From contig JAJXZX010000003.1 of assembly GCA_021779835.1 (NCBI GenBank), forward strand, positions 118,161 to 182,160: DNA of 64,000 bases. The letters run 5' to 3'. Origin of the DNA: Pseudomonadota bacterium (lineage in GTDB: Bacteria > Pseudomonadota > Alphaproteobacteria > Rhodobacterales > Rhodobacteraceae). Under the pieces are notes generated by a model that saw only the letters and a program-made list of their open reading frames with translations, was not told the origin of the DNA and did not search any database. A program made the translations under genes and the position numbers. This document shows positions 27,878-36,791 of this stretch, one piece after another (position 1 is the first letter of the stretch; every line of letters begins with the position of its first letter).

Positions 27878-27910
27878 ACCCCCACGCCTTTTCCCGGCTG
27901 GGGGTTTTTT
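27878..27910 (+). terminator. Rho-independent terminator in the metZ leader
   Basis: ACCCCCA (27878-27884) pairs with TGGGGGT (27899-27905) around a 14-base loop and is followed by a run of six T (27905-27910). It lies right after the SAM-II aptamer and 22 bases before the metZ start codon, so it is the likely expression platform. Confidence 0.88.
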
Positions 27911-27932
27911 GTTGCGCGGAAGGGATGCGACG

Positions 27933-29114
27933 ATGGCGGACGATTGGAAAACCAAGACGAAACTGGTGCATACGGGATCGCGCCGCAGCCAATATGGCGA
28001 GATGGCCGAGGCGATTTTCCTGACGCAGGGCTTCGCCTATGAAAGCGCCGAATCCGCCGAGGCGCGTTTCATCAAGTCGGGCGATGACGAGTTCATCTAT
28101 GCCCGCTACGGCAACCCGACCACCCGCATGTTCGAAGACCGCATCGCCGCCGTCGAGGGGACGGAGGACGCGTTTGCCACCGCCTCTGGCATGGCGGCTG
28201 TCAACGGTGCGCTGACGGCGCTGGTCAAGGCGGGCGATCATATCGTGTCGTCGCGCGCGCTGTTCGGCTCGTGCCTCTACATCCTCGAAGACGTCCTTGG
28301 CCGCTTTGGCGTCGAGGTGACTTTCGTTGATGGCACCGACCTTGACCAATGGCGCGCTGCCGTGCGCCCGACCACCAAAGCGGTGTTCCTTGAATCGATC
28401 TCGAACCCGACGCTGGAGATGATCGACGTGCGCGCGGTGGCCGAGATCGCCCACGCGGCGGGCGCGCTGGTGATTGTCGACAACGTCTTTGCCACGCCGA
28501 TCTTTTCGCGCGCGGTGGAGTTTGGCGCCGATGTTGTGGTCTATTCCGCGACCAAGCACATCGACGGGCAGGGCCGCGCGCTTGGCGGCGTTATTTGCGG
28601 CACCAAGGATTTCGTGCGCAAGGTGGCAGAGCCCTATCTGAAGCACACCGGCGGCTCGATGAGCCCGTTCACCGCGTGGGTGATGTTGAACGGTATGCAG
28701 ACGCTGGACCTGCGCTGCCGCGCTATGGCGGACTCGGCGCTGCACATCGCCTCGGCGCTGGAGGGGGACCCGCGCCTGTCGCGGGTGATCTATCCGCATC
28801 TGCCGTCGCACCCGCAGTATGACCTTGCCAAGGCGACGATGAGCGCGGGCGGCACCATGCTGTCGATTGATCTGAAGGGTGGCAAAGAGGCGGCGTTCCG
28901 TTTCATGAACGCGCTGGAGATCTGGAAGATCTCCAACAACCTTGGCGACGCGAAATCCATCGCCACCCACCCGGCGACCACGACGCACCAGCGCCTGCCA
29001 GCCGACCAGAAAGCCAAACTGGGCATCACGCCGGGCCTGCTGCGTCTGAGCGTCGGGTTGGAGGATGCAGGCGACCTGCTGGCCGACCTTCAGCGAGGTC
29101 TTGCGGCCGTCTGA
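27933..29114 (+). CDS. metZ: O-succinylhomoserine sulfhydrylase
   Basis: PLP enzyme making homocysteine from O-succinyl- (or O-acetyl-) homoserine and sulphide, bypassing transsulphuration. It is 393 residues. The PLP lysine is K208 in YSATKHIDGQGRALGG; ARYGNPTTRMFEDRIAAVEG and SNPTLEMIDVRAVAEIAHAA are family signatures. The ATG at 27933 (MADDWKTKTKLVHTG) follows a GGAAGGGA ribosome site. It is controlled by the SAM-II riboswitch and terminator directly upstream. Confidence 0.96.
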   Translation: MADDWKTKTKLVHTGSRRSQYGEMAEAIFLTQGFAYESAESAEARFIKSGDDEFIYARYGNPTTRMFEDRIAAVEGTEDAFATASGMAAVNGALTALVKAGDHIVSSRALFGSCLYILEDVLGRFGVEVTFVDGTDLDQWRAAVRPTTKAVFLESISNPTLEMIDVRAVAEIAHAAGALVIVDNVFATPIFSRAVEFGADVVVYSATKHIDGQGRALGGVICGTKDFVRKVAEPYLKHTGGSMSPFTAWVMLNGMQTLDLRCRAMADSALHIASALEGDPRLSRVIYPHLPSHPQYDLAKATMSAGGTMLSIDLKGGKEAAFRFMNALEIWKISNNLGDAKSIATHPATTTHQRLPADQKAKLGITPGLLRLSVGLEDAGDLLADLQRGLAAV

Positions 29115-29264
29115 CGTGCCCTTTGGACGCTACAGACCTGTCACGTTACCGATGTTATGATCCGAAAGGTCGTATCCTGCGTAGACATGGGGTGAGGACT
29201 GGACATAGTCCATCAACGCCCCATTTACATGGGTGTCGCCGTGGACCCGACGAAGGAGCCTGCC

Positions 29265-30362
29265 ATGAACATCCAAACGCCGGAGGGCGACCGCATTCCT
29301 GACCGCGAGGAGGTTTTGCGCGCACTGGCCTTGTTGCGCCAATGGGCGGGGCAAACCAGCGACGCAGATATCGCGCGGATTGATCCGGCGCTGGTGGCGC
29401 TGGCGCCGGGGCAGGGGACAAACTACCCCGACCTGAGCCGCGCCTATCCCAGCGATTTTACGGCAGACGCAGCCTACAAGGCCTCGTTGCCGGATTTGCA
29501 GAACGGCCCCGCCAGCCTGATCGTTGGCGCGCGCCAGCAGATCCAGCATGTTGGCATCTCGAACTTCCGGCTGCCGATCCGCTTTCACACGCGCGACAAT
29601 GGCGATCTGACGCTGGAAACCTCGGTGACCGGCACCGTCAGCCTTGAGGCGGAAAAGAAGGGCATCAACATGTCCCGCATCATGCGCAGCTTTTATGCGC
29701 ATAGCGAACGCACCTTCAGCTTTGCAGTGATCGAGGCGGCGCTGGACGATTACAAATCGAACCTCGAAAGCTTTGATGCGCGTATTCAGATGCGGTTTTC
29801 GTTCCCGATGAAGGTCCGCTCGCTACGCTCTGGCCTGCAAGGCTATCAGTATTACGACATCGCGTTGGAACTGGTCGAACAAGCGGGCGTGCGCAAACGT
29901 ATCATGCATCTTGATTACGTCTATTCCTCGACCTGCCCCTGTTCGTTAGAGCTGTCGGAACATGCGCGCCAATACCGCAACCAACTGGCGACACCGCATT
30001 CGCAGCGCTCGGTCGCGCGGATTTCGGTTGAGTTGCAGGATGGCCCGCGCCTGTGGTTCGAGGATCTGGTGGACCTTTGCCGTCAGGGTGTTCCGACCGA
30101 AACGCAGGTGATGGTGAAGCGCGAGGATGAACAGGCCTTTGCCGAGTTGAACGCCGCGAACCCGATCTTTGTCGAGGACGCCGCGCGCAGCTTCTGTGCC
30201 GTGCTTCTGGACGAACCGCGCGTCGGCGATTTCCGCATTGTCGCCAGCCATCAGGAAAGCCTGCACAGCCATGACGCGGTTTCGGTGTTGACCCAAGGAC
30301 CGACCTTCGCGTCGGAAAGCCTTGACCCCAAGCTGTTCAACACGCTGTTCCACGTCGGCTAA
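29265..30362 (+). CDS. folE2: GTP cyclohydrolase FolE2 (type IB)
   Basis: Converts GTP to dihydroneopterin triphosphate, first step of folate synthesis; the IB form uses metals other than zinc. It is 365 residues. PDLQNGPASLIVGARQQIQ and QHVGISNFRLPI mark the N-terminal half, and the metal-site cysteine region is STCPCSLELSEHAR. The ATG at 29265 follows AAGGAG. In many bacteria this gene is induced by zinc starvation through Zur; a half-site resembling a Zur box lies at 29150-29158. Confidence 0.96.
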   Translation: MNIQTPEGDRIPDREEVLRALALLRQWAGQTSDADIARIDPALVALAPGQGTNYPDLSRAYPSDFTADAAYKASLPDLQNGPASLIVGARQQIQHVGISNFRLPIRFHTRDNGDLTLETSVTGTVSLEAEKKGINMSRIMRSFYAHSERTFSFAVIEAALDDYKSNLESFDARIQMRFSFPMKVRSLRSGLQGYQYYDIALELVEQAGVRKRIMHLDYVYSSTCPCSLELSEHARQYRNQLATPHSQRSVARISVELQDGPRLWFEDLVDLCRQGVPTETQVMVKREDEQAFAELNAANPIFVEDAARSFCAVLLDEPRVGDFRIVASHQESLHSHDAVSVLTQGPTFASESLDPKLFNTLFHVG

Positions 30363-30365
30363 CAG

Positions 30366-30394
30366 CAAAACGGCCGCCCGGTTAGGGGCGGCCG
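30366..30394 (-). terminator. Stem-loop terminator downstream of the SPOR/PG-binding gene
   Basis: CGGCCGCCC (30371-30379) pairs with GGGCGGCCG (30386-30394). Read on the minus strand, the stem is followed by TTTT (30370-30367), so it should end the transcript of the gene stopping at 30422. It may also act for folE2 on the other strand, but no T-run follows there. Confidence 0.75.
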
Positions 30395-30421
30395 CTATTG
30401 CAGGAAAGTGTCCGGGCTGGA

Positions 30422-32206
30422 TCAGTTCCAGCAGGACACCAGAACCGTCATGCCGATGCCCAGCTTTGCCAGATCCTCGGGCGCCAACGGCTTGTTCTCG
30501 ATGCTGACTGAGAGCGTCGCCGCCTGACCGACCGCCGATTGGATCGCGGCAGAGCCTACCGCGAAGTTCACGTCTGGGGGCAGCACCCTGCCGGCATCTG
30601 AACGGTGCGGCTGCAGCACGCCGATTACCGCGCCGCTTGCATCAAAAACCGGACCGCCAGCGTCGCCGTCCAGCGCGGTCAGCGACAGGCGCCGCAAGGA
30701 GTCCTCGCCAGCCAGCCCTTTGTTGTCCTCCAGCGTGCCGAAGGTCATCGTCGCGCCGTTCAGCAGGCCGGAATAGGAATAGCCCGCAACCGCCACCTCG
30801 GATTTTATGGGCGGCACAGAGCCGAGAAAGCGCGCGTAGGTTTGCGGGCTCAGCGCCTTTGCGGGCTTCAAAAGCGCGATCCCCAGCGTATCGTCCTTGG
30901 CAGCAACGCTCGCTTCGGTCGAGGTCCCGATCATGATCTGCCCGCAGGATTTCAGCACATCGGTCGTGGTCAGCACGTCACCCTCGGCATCCACAAAGAA
31001 GCCAGAGCGTGAAATAATCGGTTTGCGCAACTCCAGCCCGGCCAGCAAGCCTGCGCGCTGATCGGTTGAGATCGGCACCATCGTCGCATCCAGTGAATTG
31101 CCGTTCGCCGCGTGAAAGCTTTGCTTCATCGCCGCCAGAACTGGCGCGATCTTCGCGTCGTCGGCGGGTTTCCAAGCCAGCGTATAGCCCTTGACGGTGC
31201 TGCCAATCACCTCGGCATGGGTGAAGGAATGGACGGTGTCGTTTTGCCCGGCAATGTCAAAGCTGTTCCCGTTCAGCCCGCGCGCGCCCTGCGGCGGCAC
31301 GATCGCCAGCGTCTGCATCACGCCGTAAAGCCCGCCCAAGGTGTTGCGGTCGCCCGGCTCGCTGATCAGAAGCGCGGTCACGCCGCTGTCGCCCTTTGCG
31401 TCGTAATGGGCGAAAGGCGGGGTGTAGCGAGAGAAAGCAACCATCGCCATCGGCAGATCGATCGAGATACCGGCATCCGCGTCGGTGACAGTTTGCAATC
31501 CCAGTTCGGCCTGCGCGGCGCTGTAGGCTGCGACCAGATCGGCGCGTTCTTGCGTGGTCAACACGCCGGTCGCCTCCTGACCCTTGGCGCTCTGCCACGC
31601 CGACATTGACGCCCGCGTGCCGGGGCCGAAATCGCCGTCAACGGTGGAATTGTAGAAGCCAAACCAGTGCAAGGCGGTTTGCAATTGCTGTTTGTCCGCC
31701 CGCGACAGGGCTGCTTCGGCTTTCTGCGATTGGGCGAGGGTTTCCGCCACAGGCTGCGTTGGCGCTGACACAGGCTCCGGCGTCACGACCGCATCTGCTG
31801 GTGCGGTGGTGGCACTCGGCGCCGCGGCGGAGGGCGGTGTCGGGGCCGCAACCGTCGGCGTCGCACTGTTTACCGCTGCCTGCACAACCTGCGCTTGGAA
31901 CTCGCCACCGTCGGCGACAAATGAATCCGGGGGTATCTGGCCGCCTTGCTTCAGCCGCGACAGGGCGGCGGCCGCGTCGCTTGGGGCGTAGGGGCCAAGC
32001 TCGATCGCATACCAGCCGGATTTCAGCAGGAAGCCGTTCACATTGTCGAAAGTGCCGGCATAGGTCTGGGCGCGAGCCTCGGCTTGGGCCTGCGTCGGCT
32101 GTGCCTCTACCTGAATCCAGACCTTGTCTTCTGCGCGTGCGTAGGTCGCGACCATCGCACCACACATCGCCAAGACCCCAAGAAACCGTTGCGTCATGCC
32201 ATTCAA
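30422..32206 (-). CDS. SPOR/peptidoglycan-binding protein with inactive trypsin-like domain
   Basis: A 594-residue exported protein. A signal peptide (1-25) is followed by a SPOR-like repeat region (about 26-97), an Ala/Pro-rich linker, a peptidoglycan-binding-1 domain (about 168-228, with NSTVDGDFGPGTRASMSAWQ), a middle region of unclear type, and a trypsin-like fold (about 385-575). In the last domain the usual TNxHV histidine is D416 (VLTTTDVL), the aspartate of DLALL is G442 (GIALLK), and the GDSGG serine is A516 (LDGDAGGPV), so the whole triad is lost. It is probably a periplasmic wall-binding scaffold or sensor rather than a protease. Confidence 0.85.
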   Translation of the reverse strand: MNGMTQRFLGVLAMCGAMVATYARAEDKVWIQVEAQPTQAQAEARAQTYAGTFDNVNGFLLKSGWYAIELGPYAPSDAAAALSRLKQGGQIPPDSFVADGGEFQAQVVQAAVNSATPTVAAPTPPSAAAPSATTAPADAVVTPEPVSAPTQPVAETLAQSQKAEAALSRADKQQLQTALHWFGFYNSTVDGDFGPGTRASMSAWQSAKGQEATGVLTTQERADLVAAYSAAQAELGLQTVTDADAGISIDLPMAMVAFSRYTPPFAHYDAKGDSGVTALLISEPGDRNTLGGLYGVMQTLAIVPPQGARGLNGNSFDIAGQNDTVHSFTHAEVIGSTVKGYTLAWKPADDAKIAPVLAAMKQSFHAANGNSLDATMVPISTDQRAGLLAGLELRKPIISRSGFFVDAEGDVLTTTDVLKSCGQIMIGTSTEASVAAKDDTLGIALLKPAKALSPQTYARFLGSVPPIKSEVAVAGYSYSGLLNGATMTFGTLEDNKGLAGEDSLRRLSLTALDGDAGGPVFDASGAVIGVLQPHRSDAGRVLPPDVNFAVGSAAIQSAVGQAATLSVSIENKPLAPEDLAKLGIGMTVLVSCWN

Positions 32207-32305
32207 ACCCCTGAATTTGCCGTTTTGCCTAGTCCAACGCCGTAGAAACTAACAGACATCGCCCGCGATGCACGTCAATAATCCCCTCTCGGCTGAAAGG
32301 CGTGA

Positions 32306-32334
32306 TTGACCCTTGCGCCACCGTTGCCTATTGA
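32306..32334 (+). promoter_or_regulatory. Candidate glyQ promoter
   Basis: TTGACC (32306-32311) and TATTGA (32329-32334) are separated by 17 bases and lie about 40 bases before the glyQ ATG. This fits a housekeeping sigma promoter but was identified by eye only. Confidence 0.5.
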
Positions 32335-32373
32335 GAGCGCGCGCCCAAGTGTGGGTGGCAAACGAGGTTGGCG

Positions 32374-33300
32374 ATGGCATCGACAAGCACCACTCCCCGC
32401 AGTTTTCAGGAAATCATCCTTCGGCTTCAGTCCTATTGGGCGGCCAAAGGCTGTGCCATCCTGCAACCCTACGACATGGAAGTGGGCGCGGGCACCTTTC
32501 ACCCGGCAACCACGCTGCGCAGCCTTGGCACCCGGCCATGGGCGGCGGCCTATGTGCAGCCGTCGCGCCGCCCCACTGACGGGCGCTATGGCGAGAACCC
32601 GAACCGTTTGCAGCACTACTATCAGTATCAGGTGCTGATAAAGCCCTCGCCGCCCGACCTTCAGGCGCTCTATCTTGGCAGCCTCGACGCCATTGGCATC
32701 GACACCAGCCTGCACGACATCCGCTTTGTCGAGGATGACTGGGAAAGCCCGACGCTGGGCGCCTGGGGCTTGGGCTGGGAGGTTTGGTGCGATGGCATGG
32801 AAGTCAGCCAGTTCACCTATTTCCAACAGGTCGGCGGCCACGACTGCCACCCGGTTTCGGGCGAGCTGACCTATGGGTTGGAGCGTCTGGCGATGTATGT
32901 CCTGGGCGTGGGTCACGTCATGGACATGCCGTTCAACGACCCCGACAGCCCGATCCCGCTGACCTATGGCGACATCTTCCGCCAGACCGAGCAGGAATAT
33001 TCGCGCTGGAACTTCGATCAGGCCGACACGGCAATGCTGCTTCAGCATTTCGTCGATGCCGAGGCTGAATGTGACCGTATCCTGACCGCCCCGCAGCCCG
33101 ACAAAGCGGGTCGCACGATCCTGATGGCGCATCCCGCCTATGATCAGTGCATCAAGGCGAGCCACCTGTTCAACCTGCTGGACGCGCGCGGCGTGATCTC
33201 GGTCACCGAGCGGCAGGCCTATATCGGCCGCGTCCGCGCCCTTGCCAAGCGCTGTGCGGACACTTTTGTGCAGACCGAAGCGGGCGGGGTGGCGGCGTGA
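32374..33300 (+). CDS. glyQ: Glycyl-tRNA synthetase alpha subunit
   Basis: Catalytic subunit of the alpha2-beta2 glycyl-tRNA synthetase, 308 residues. The sequence [20 protein letters not shown], then [20 protein letters not shown] and later [18 protein letters not shown] are all strongly conserved. The ATG at 32374 is preferred to a TTG six bases earlier. It heads a run glyQ - FkbM methyltransferase - small membrane protein - glyS with overlapping ends. Confidence 0.97.
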   Translation: MASTSTTPRSFQEIILRLQSYWAAKGCAILQPYDMEVGAGTFHPATTLRSLGTRPWAAAYVQPSRRPTDGRYGENPNRLQHYYQYQVLIKPSPPDLQALYLGSLDAIGIDTSLHDIRFVEDDWESPTLGAWGLGWEVWCDGMEVSQFTYFQQVGGHDCHPVSGELTYGLERLAMYVLGVGHVMDMPFNDPDSPIPLTYGDIFRQTEQEYSRWNFDQADTAMLLQHFVDAEAECDRILTAPQPDKAGRTILMAHPAYDQCIKASHLFNLLDARGVISVTERQAYIGRVRALAKRCADTFVQTEAGGVAA

Positions 33301-34007
33301 CCGACGAAAACGAAGCGCAAACCAGCGATCCTGCGGACCGCATCGCGGATCTTGAAGACCGCCTGCAAAAGCAAAAGCGGCGCGAAAAGCGCAACCTGCG
33401 CCATGCGCGCGCGCACGGGTTTCTGGATGGCGTCCTTGCGATGCTGCGCCCGGGCGACATCGTCATCGACTGCGGCGCCAACCTTGGCGTCGTGTCAGAG
33501 CCGCTGGCCGCGACGGGTGCCGATGTGATTTCATTCGAGCCCGATCCTTACGCCTTTGGCGAGCTGACCAAACGGCTGGGCGAAACCCCGAACGTGACCT
33601 TGCGCCAGCAGGCCGTTGCAACCAAAGGCGGCACGCTTCGCCTGATGCGCGCCTCGAATTTCGCCGACAACCCGCGTGGCGGCTCGGTGAAAAGCACCAT
33701 TCTCGAAGGCGGGCGCGGCATCGCGGACGGCGAGGCGATCGACATCGAAGCGATTGATTTCGTGGCCTTCCTGAAGGATCTGATCGCGACGCGCGGCGCG
33801 ATTGCCTTTCTCAAGATGGACATCGAAGGGGCCGAGTTGGATCTGCTGGAGGCGATGGACGACGCGGGCCTTTTCGCATCGATCAAAAGCACGGTGGTGG
33901 AAACCCACGAACGCAAGTTTGCCGACCTGCGCCCGCGGTATCAGGCGCTGCGTGAACGTTTCGCGGAAAAATACTCGCCTCAGCACGTGAATTTGGACTG
34001 GATATGA
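33297..34007 (+). CDS. FkbM family methyltransferase
   Basis: SAM-dependent methyltransferase of 236 residues. The SAM motif is in [20 protein letters not shown], followed by [14 protein letters not shown] and a later [18 protein letters not shown], the FkbM signature. A short basic coiled segment precedes the fold. It starts with GTG at 33297, overlapping the glyQ stop by four bases, so it is translated together with the synthetase genes. Its substrate is unknown. Confidence 0.92.
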   Translation: MTDENEAQTSDPADRIADLEDRLQKQKRREKRNLRHARAHGFLDGVLAMLRPGDIVIDCGANLGVVSEPLAATGADVISFEPDPYAFGELTKRLGETPNVTLRQQAVATKGGTLRLMRASNFADNPRGGSVKSTILEGGRGIADGEAIDIEAIDFVAFLKDLIATRGAIAFLKMDIEGAELDLLEAMDDAGLFASIKSTVVETHERKFADLRPRYQALRERFAEKYSPQHVNLDWI

Positions 34008-34486
34008 ACGGCAAGATCCTAGCAGGCGGTTTGGTTGCGGTCGCAGTACTGATGGGGGCGGGGCTGTTCTATACCCAGCTCTATGCCTACTACACCAAGG
34101 TCAGCCTTGGCCCCGATCTTCAGATGACGTTGGTTCCCGCCTCCGGCACCACGCCCGCCCCGGTCACGGCGACCGCGTTCACCGGCATCGACGCCACCTC
34201 CTCGCCGCTGCGCTTTCGCGCTTGCTTCACGCTTGCGCCCGAGGCCACCGCCACGGCGCAACCCTATGTCAAGCCGACCCCGCTGATCGCGCCGTTCTGG
34301 TTTTCGTGCTACAACGCCAAGACCCTGACGCTGGACCTCGCGGCGGGCAAGGCGCATGCCTACCTTGCGCAACACAACATTTTCCCCGGCGTCGATCGCG
34401 TTATCGCGGTCTATCCCGATGGCCGCGCCTTTGCCTGGCAGCAGCTAGACCCCGCGGTCCCCGTCGACACCTCCATAGAAGAATGA
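34004..34486 (+). CDS. Membrane-anchored hypothetical protein (DUF6446-like)
   Basis: A 160-residue protein with an N-terminal transmembrane helix (residues 5-25) and a periplasmic domain containing FRACFTLAPEA, LIAPFWFSCYNAKTL and AYLAQHNIFPGVDRVIAVYP. Two cysteines (in RACF and WFSCY) could pair. A protein of this kind regularly lies between glyQ and glyS in Rhodobacteraceae and I recall it as DUF6446, but that name is from memory. The ATG overlaps the preceding stop by four bases. Confidence 0.75.
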   Translation: MNGKILAGGLVAVAVLMGAGLFYTQLYAYYTKVSLGPDLQMTLVPASGTTPAPVTATAFTGIDATSSPLRFRACFTLAPEATATAQPYVKPTPLIAPFWFSCYNAKTLTLDLAAGKAHAYLAQHNIFPGVDRVIAVYPDGRAFAWQQLDPAVPVDTSIEE

Positions 34487-34490
34487 TGCC

Positions 34491-36731
34491 ATGCCCGACC
34501 TTCTGATCGAACTCTTCTCCGAGGAAATCCCCGCCCGCATGCAGTTCCGCGCGCGTGAGGATATGAAAAAGCTGGTCACCGACGGTCTGGTCACCGCCGG
34601 TCTGACCTATGCCAGCGCCGGTGCTTTCTCGACCCCGCGCCGTCTGACGCTGACCATCGAGGGGCTGACGGCGGAAAGCCCGACGCAACGCGAGGAACGC
34701 AAAGGCCCGAAAGCCGACGCGCCTGACGCCGCGATTGAGGGATTTTTGCGCGCCACTGGCCTGACGCGTGACCAGTTGGAGGTTCGCGAGGACAAGAAGG
34801 GGGCGACCCTTTTCGCCACCCTCACCCGTCCGGGCCGCAAAGCGCCAGAGATCATTGCGGAGGTGCTGGAAGCCACCATTCGCACCTTCCCCTGGCCAAA
34901 ATCCATGCGCTGGGGCGCAGGCTCCTTGCGCTGGGTGCGCCCGCTGCACTCGATCCTGTGCATTCTGACCGACGATCACGGCACCGAAATCGTCCCCCTT
35001 ACGCTTGATGGCATCGCCACCACCAACACCACCGAGGGCCACCGTTTCATGGCACCCGGCCGTTTCGCTGTCACCTCGTTCGACGACTACGCGGCGAAAC
35101 TCAAACGCGCGTTTGTCGTTCTCGACAGCGCCGAGCGCGAGGCGCAGATCTGGCACGACGCCACCACGCAGGCCTTTGCGCAGGGGCTGGAGGTTGTCCC
35201 CGACGCCGGGCTGCTGACCGAGGTCGCGGGCCTTGTCGAACACCCCGTTGTGCTGATGGGCGCGATTGGCGAGGCGTTTCTGGCCCTGCCGCCCGAGGTT
35301 CTGCAAACCTCGATGCGCGAGCATCAGAAGTTCTTTTCAGTGAAAAACCCCAAGACCGGGCGGATTGAGAAATTCGTCACCGTCGCCAACCGTGAGACCG
35401 CCGACCACGGTGCCACCATCCTTGCGGGCAACCAAAAGGTGCTGACCGCGCGGCTGTCGGACGCGAAGTTCTTCTGGGAAAACGACCTGCGCACGGTGAA
35501 ATCCGATGGGCTGGAGGGGATGGCTGCGGGCCTCGCCCAAGTCACCTTCCACAATAAACTCGGCAAACTCGGCTCGCAAGCCGACCGCATCGCCCGGATC
35601 GAGGCGTTGGCCCGCGAAATTGCCCCCCTCGTCGGCGCCGCGCCCGATCTGGCCGCCGAGGCCGCCCGCATCGCCAAGGCCGACCTGCAATCGGCGATGG
35701 TGGGTGAGTTCCCCGAGTTGCAAGGCACCATGGGCGGCTACTACGCCCGCGCCGCCGGCCTGCCCGACGCGGTGGCCAACGCCTGCAAGGCGCATTACCA
35801 ACCGCTCGGGCCGTCGGACGATGTGCCGACCGAGCCGGTCTCTGTCGCCGTGGCGCTGGCCGACAAGATCGACACGCTGACCAGCTTCTGGGTGATTGAC
35901 GAAAAACCGACCGGGAGCAAAGACCCGTTTGCGCTAAGACGAGCGGCGCTGGGGGTTGTTCGGTTGGTGCTGGGGAATGGGGTGCGGGTAGGGCTTTACG
36001 GCGCTATTTACAGCTCCATGGTCAGCCAACTAATCACTAAACGGGTGGCAGGCAAACACGAGCTTTCTTTGAAGCTGATCCGTGGCGTCGCTGATCTCGG
36101 ATTTAAGGAGGCGGCGGAAACCCTCAATAGCACAATGCAGGCCGAGTCCCGTAAAGTGAGTTCGGAGATCGTAGAGTCAGCAATCCGAGAGGCGCTGCCG
36201 AAGTGTGAAGACCTCCTCGCCTTCCTCCACGACCGCCTGAAGGTCCACCTCCGCGACCAGGGCATTCGTCACGATGTTATCGACGCCTGCCTCGCCATGC
36301 CGAACAATGACGACCTCACGCTGCTCGTCAAACGGGCCGAGGCGCTGTCGGGTTTTGTCAAAACCGACGACGGCACCAACCTGTTGCAGGGCTTCAAGCG
36401 CGCCAACAACATCCTGACGGCGGAAGAGAAGAAGGACGGCGTGGAATATTCCTACGGTGCCGACCCGAAATTTGCCGAAACACCCGAGGAAAAGACGCTT
36501 TTCACCGCGCTCGACAAAGCCGAGGCCACCATCGCCCCCGCCATGAAGGCAGAGGATTTCCCCGCCGCGATGGGCGCGATGGCGGCCCTGCGCGCGCCGA
36601 TTGATGCCTTCTTCAACACGGTGCAGGTCAACTCTGACAACGCGGTGATCCGCCGCAACCGGCTTAACCTGCTTAGCCGCATCCGCGCCACCTGCACACA
36701 AGTGGCGGACCTGACCAAGGTCGAAGGGTAG
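34491..36731 (+). CDS. glyS: Glycyl-tRNA synthetase beta subunit, with an unusual internal segment
   Basis: tRNA-binding subunit of the alpha2-beta2 glycyl-tRNA synthetase. It starts MPDLLIELFSEEIPARMQFR and contains the HD-like core with FHNKLGKLGSQADRIARIEA, followed by SKDPFALRRAALGVVRLVLG. At 746 residues it is about 57 longer than the 689 of E. coli. The extra length falls between VRLVLGNGVRVGL (ending at residue 502) and DLLAFLHDRLKVHLRDQGIR (from residue 574). The DNA for residues about 479-573 (roughly 35925-36209) uses codons such as CTA, AGA, CGA, GTA, TCA, ACA and AGT that are rare in the rest of the gene. The frame is intact throughout. Confidence 0.96.
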   Translation: MPDLLIELFSEEIPARMQFRAREDMKKLVTDGLVTAGLTYASAGAFSTPRRLTLTIEGLTAESPTQREERKGPKADAPDAAIEGFLRATGLTRDQLEVREDKKGATLFATLTRPGRKAPEIIAEVLEATIRTFPWPKSMRWGAGSLRWVRPLHSILCILTDDHGTEIVPLTLDGIATTNTTEGHRFMAPGRFAVTSFDDYAAKLKRAFVVLDSAEREAQIWHDATTQAFAQGLEVVPDAGLLTEVAGLVEHPVVLMGAIGEAFLALPPEVLQTSMREHQKFFSVKNPKTGRIEKFVTVANRETADHGATILAGNQKVLTARLSDAKFFWENDLRTVKSDGLEGMAAGLAQVTFHNKLGKLGSQADRIARIEALAREIAPLVGAAPDLAAEAARIAKADLQSAMVGEFPELQGTMGGYYARAAGLPDAVANACKAHYQPLGPSDDVPTEPVSVAVALADKIDTLTSFWVIDEKPTGSKDPFALRRAALGVVRLVLGNGVRVGLYGAIYSSMVSQLITKRVAGKHELSLKLIRGVADLGFKEAAETLNSTMQAESRKVSSEIVESAIREALPKCEDLLAFLHDRLKVHLRDQGIRHDVIDACLAMPNNDDLTLLVKRAEALSGFVKTDDGTNLLQGFKRANNILTAEEKKDGVEYSYGADPKFAETPEEKTLFTALDKAEATIAPAMKAEDFPAAMGAMAALRAPIDAFFNTVQVNSDNAVIRRNRLNLLSRIRATCTQVADLTKVEG

Positions 36732-36740
36732 GCCGCGCAA

Positions 36741-36763
36741 GGGCAGGGGCGCACCCCCTGCCC
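36741..36763 (+). terminator. Stem-loop between glyS and the PPDK-like gene
   Basis: GGGCAGGGG (36741-36749) pairs with CCCCTGCCC (36755-36763) around a five-base loop. No proper T-run follows, so it may stabilise the upstream transcript or stop it only partly. Confidence 0.5.
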
Positions 36764-36791
36764 ATTACTTTGGGGCAAATATCCCCTTGGG

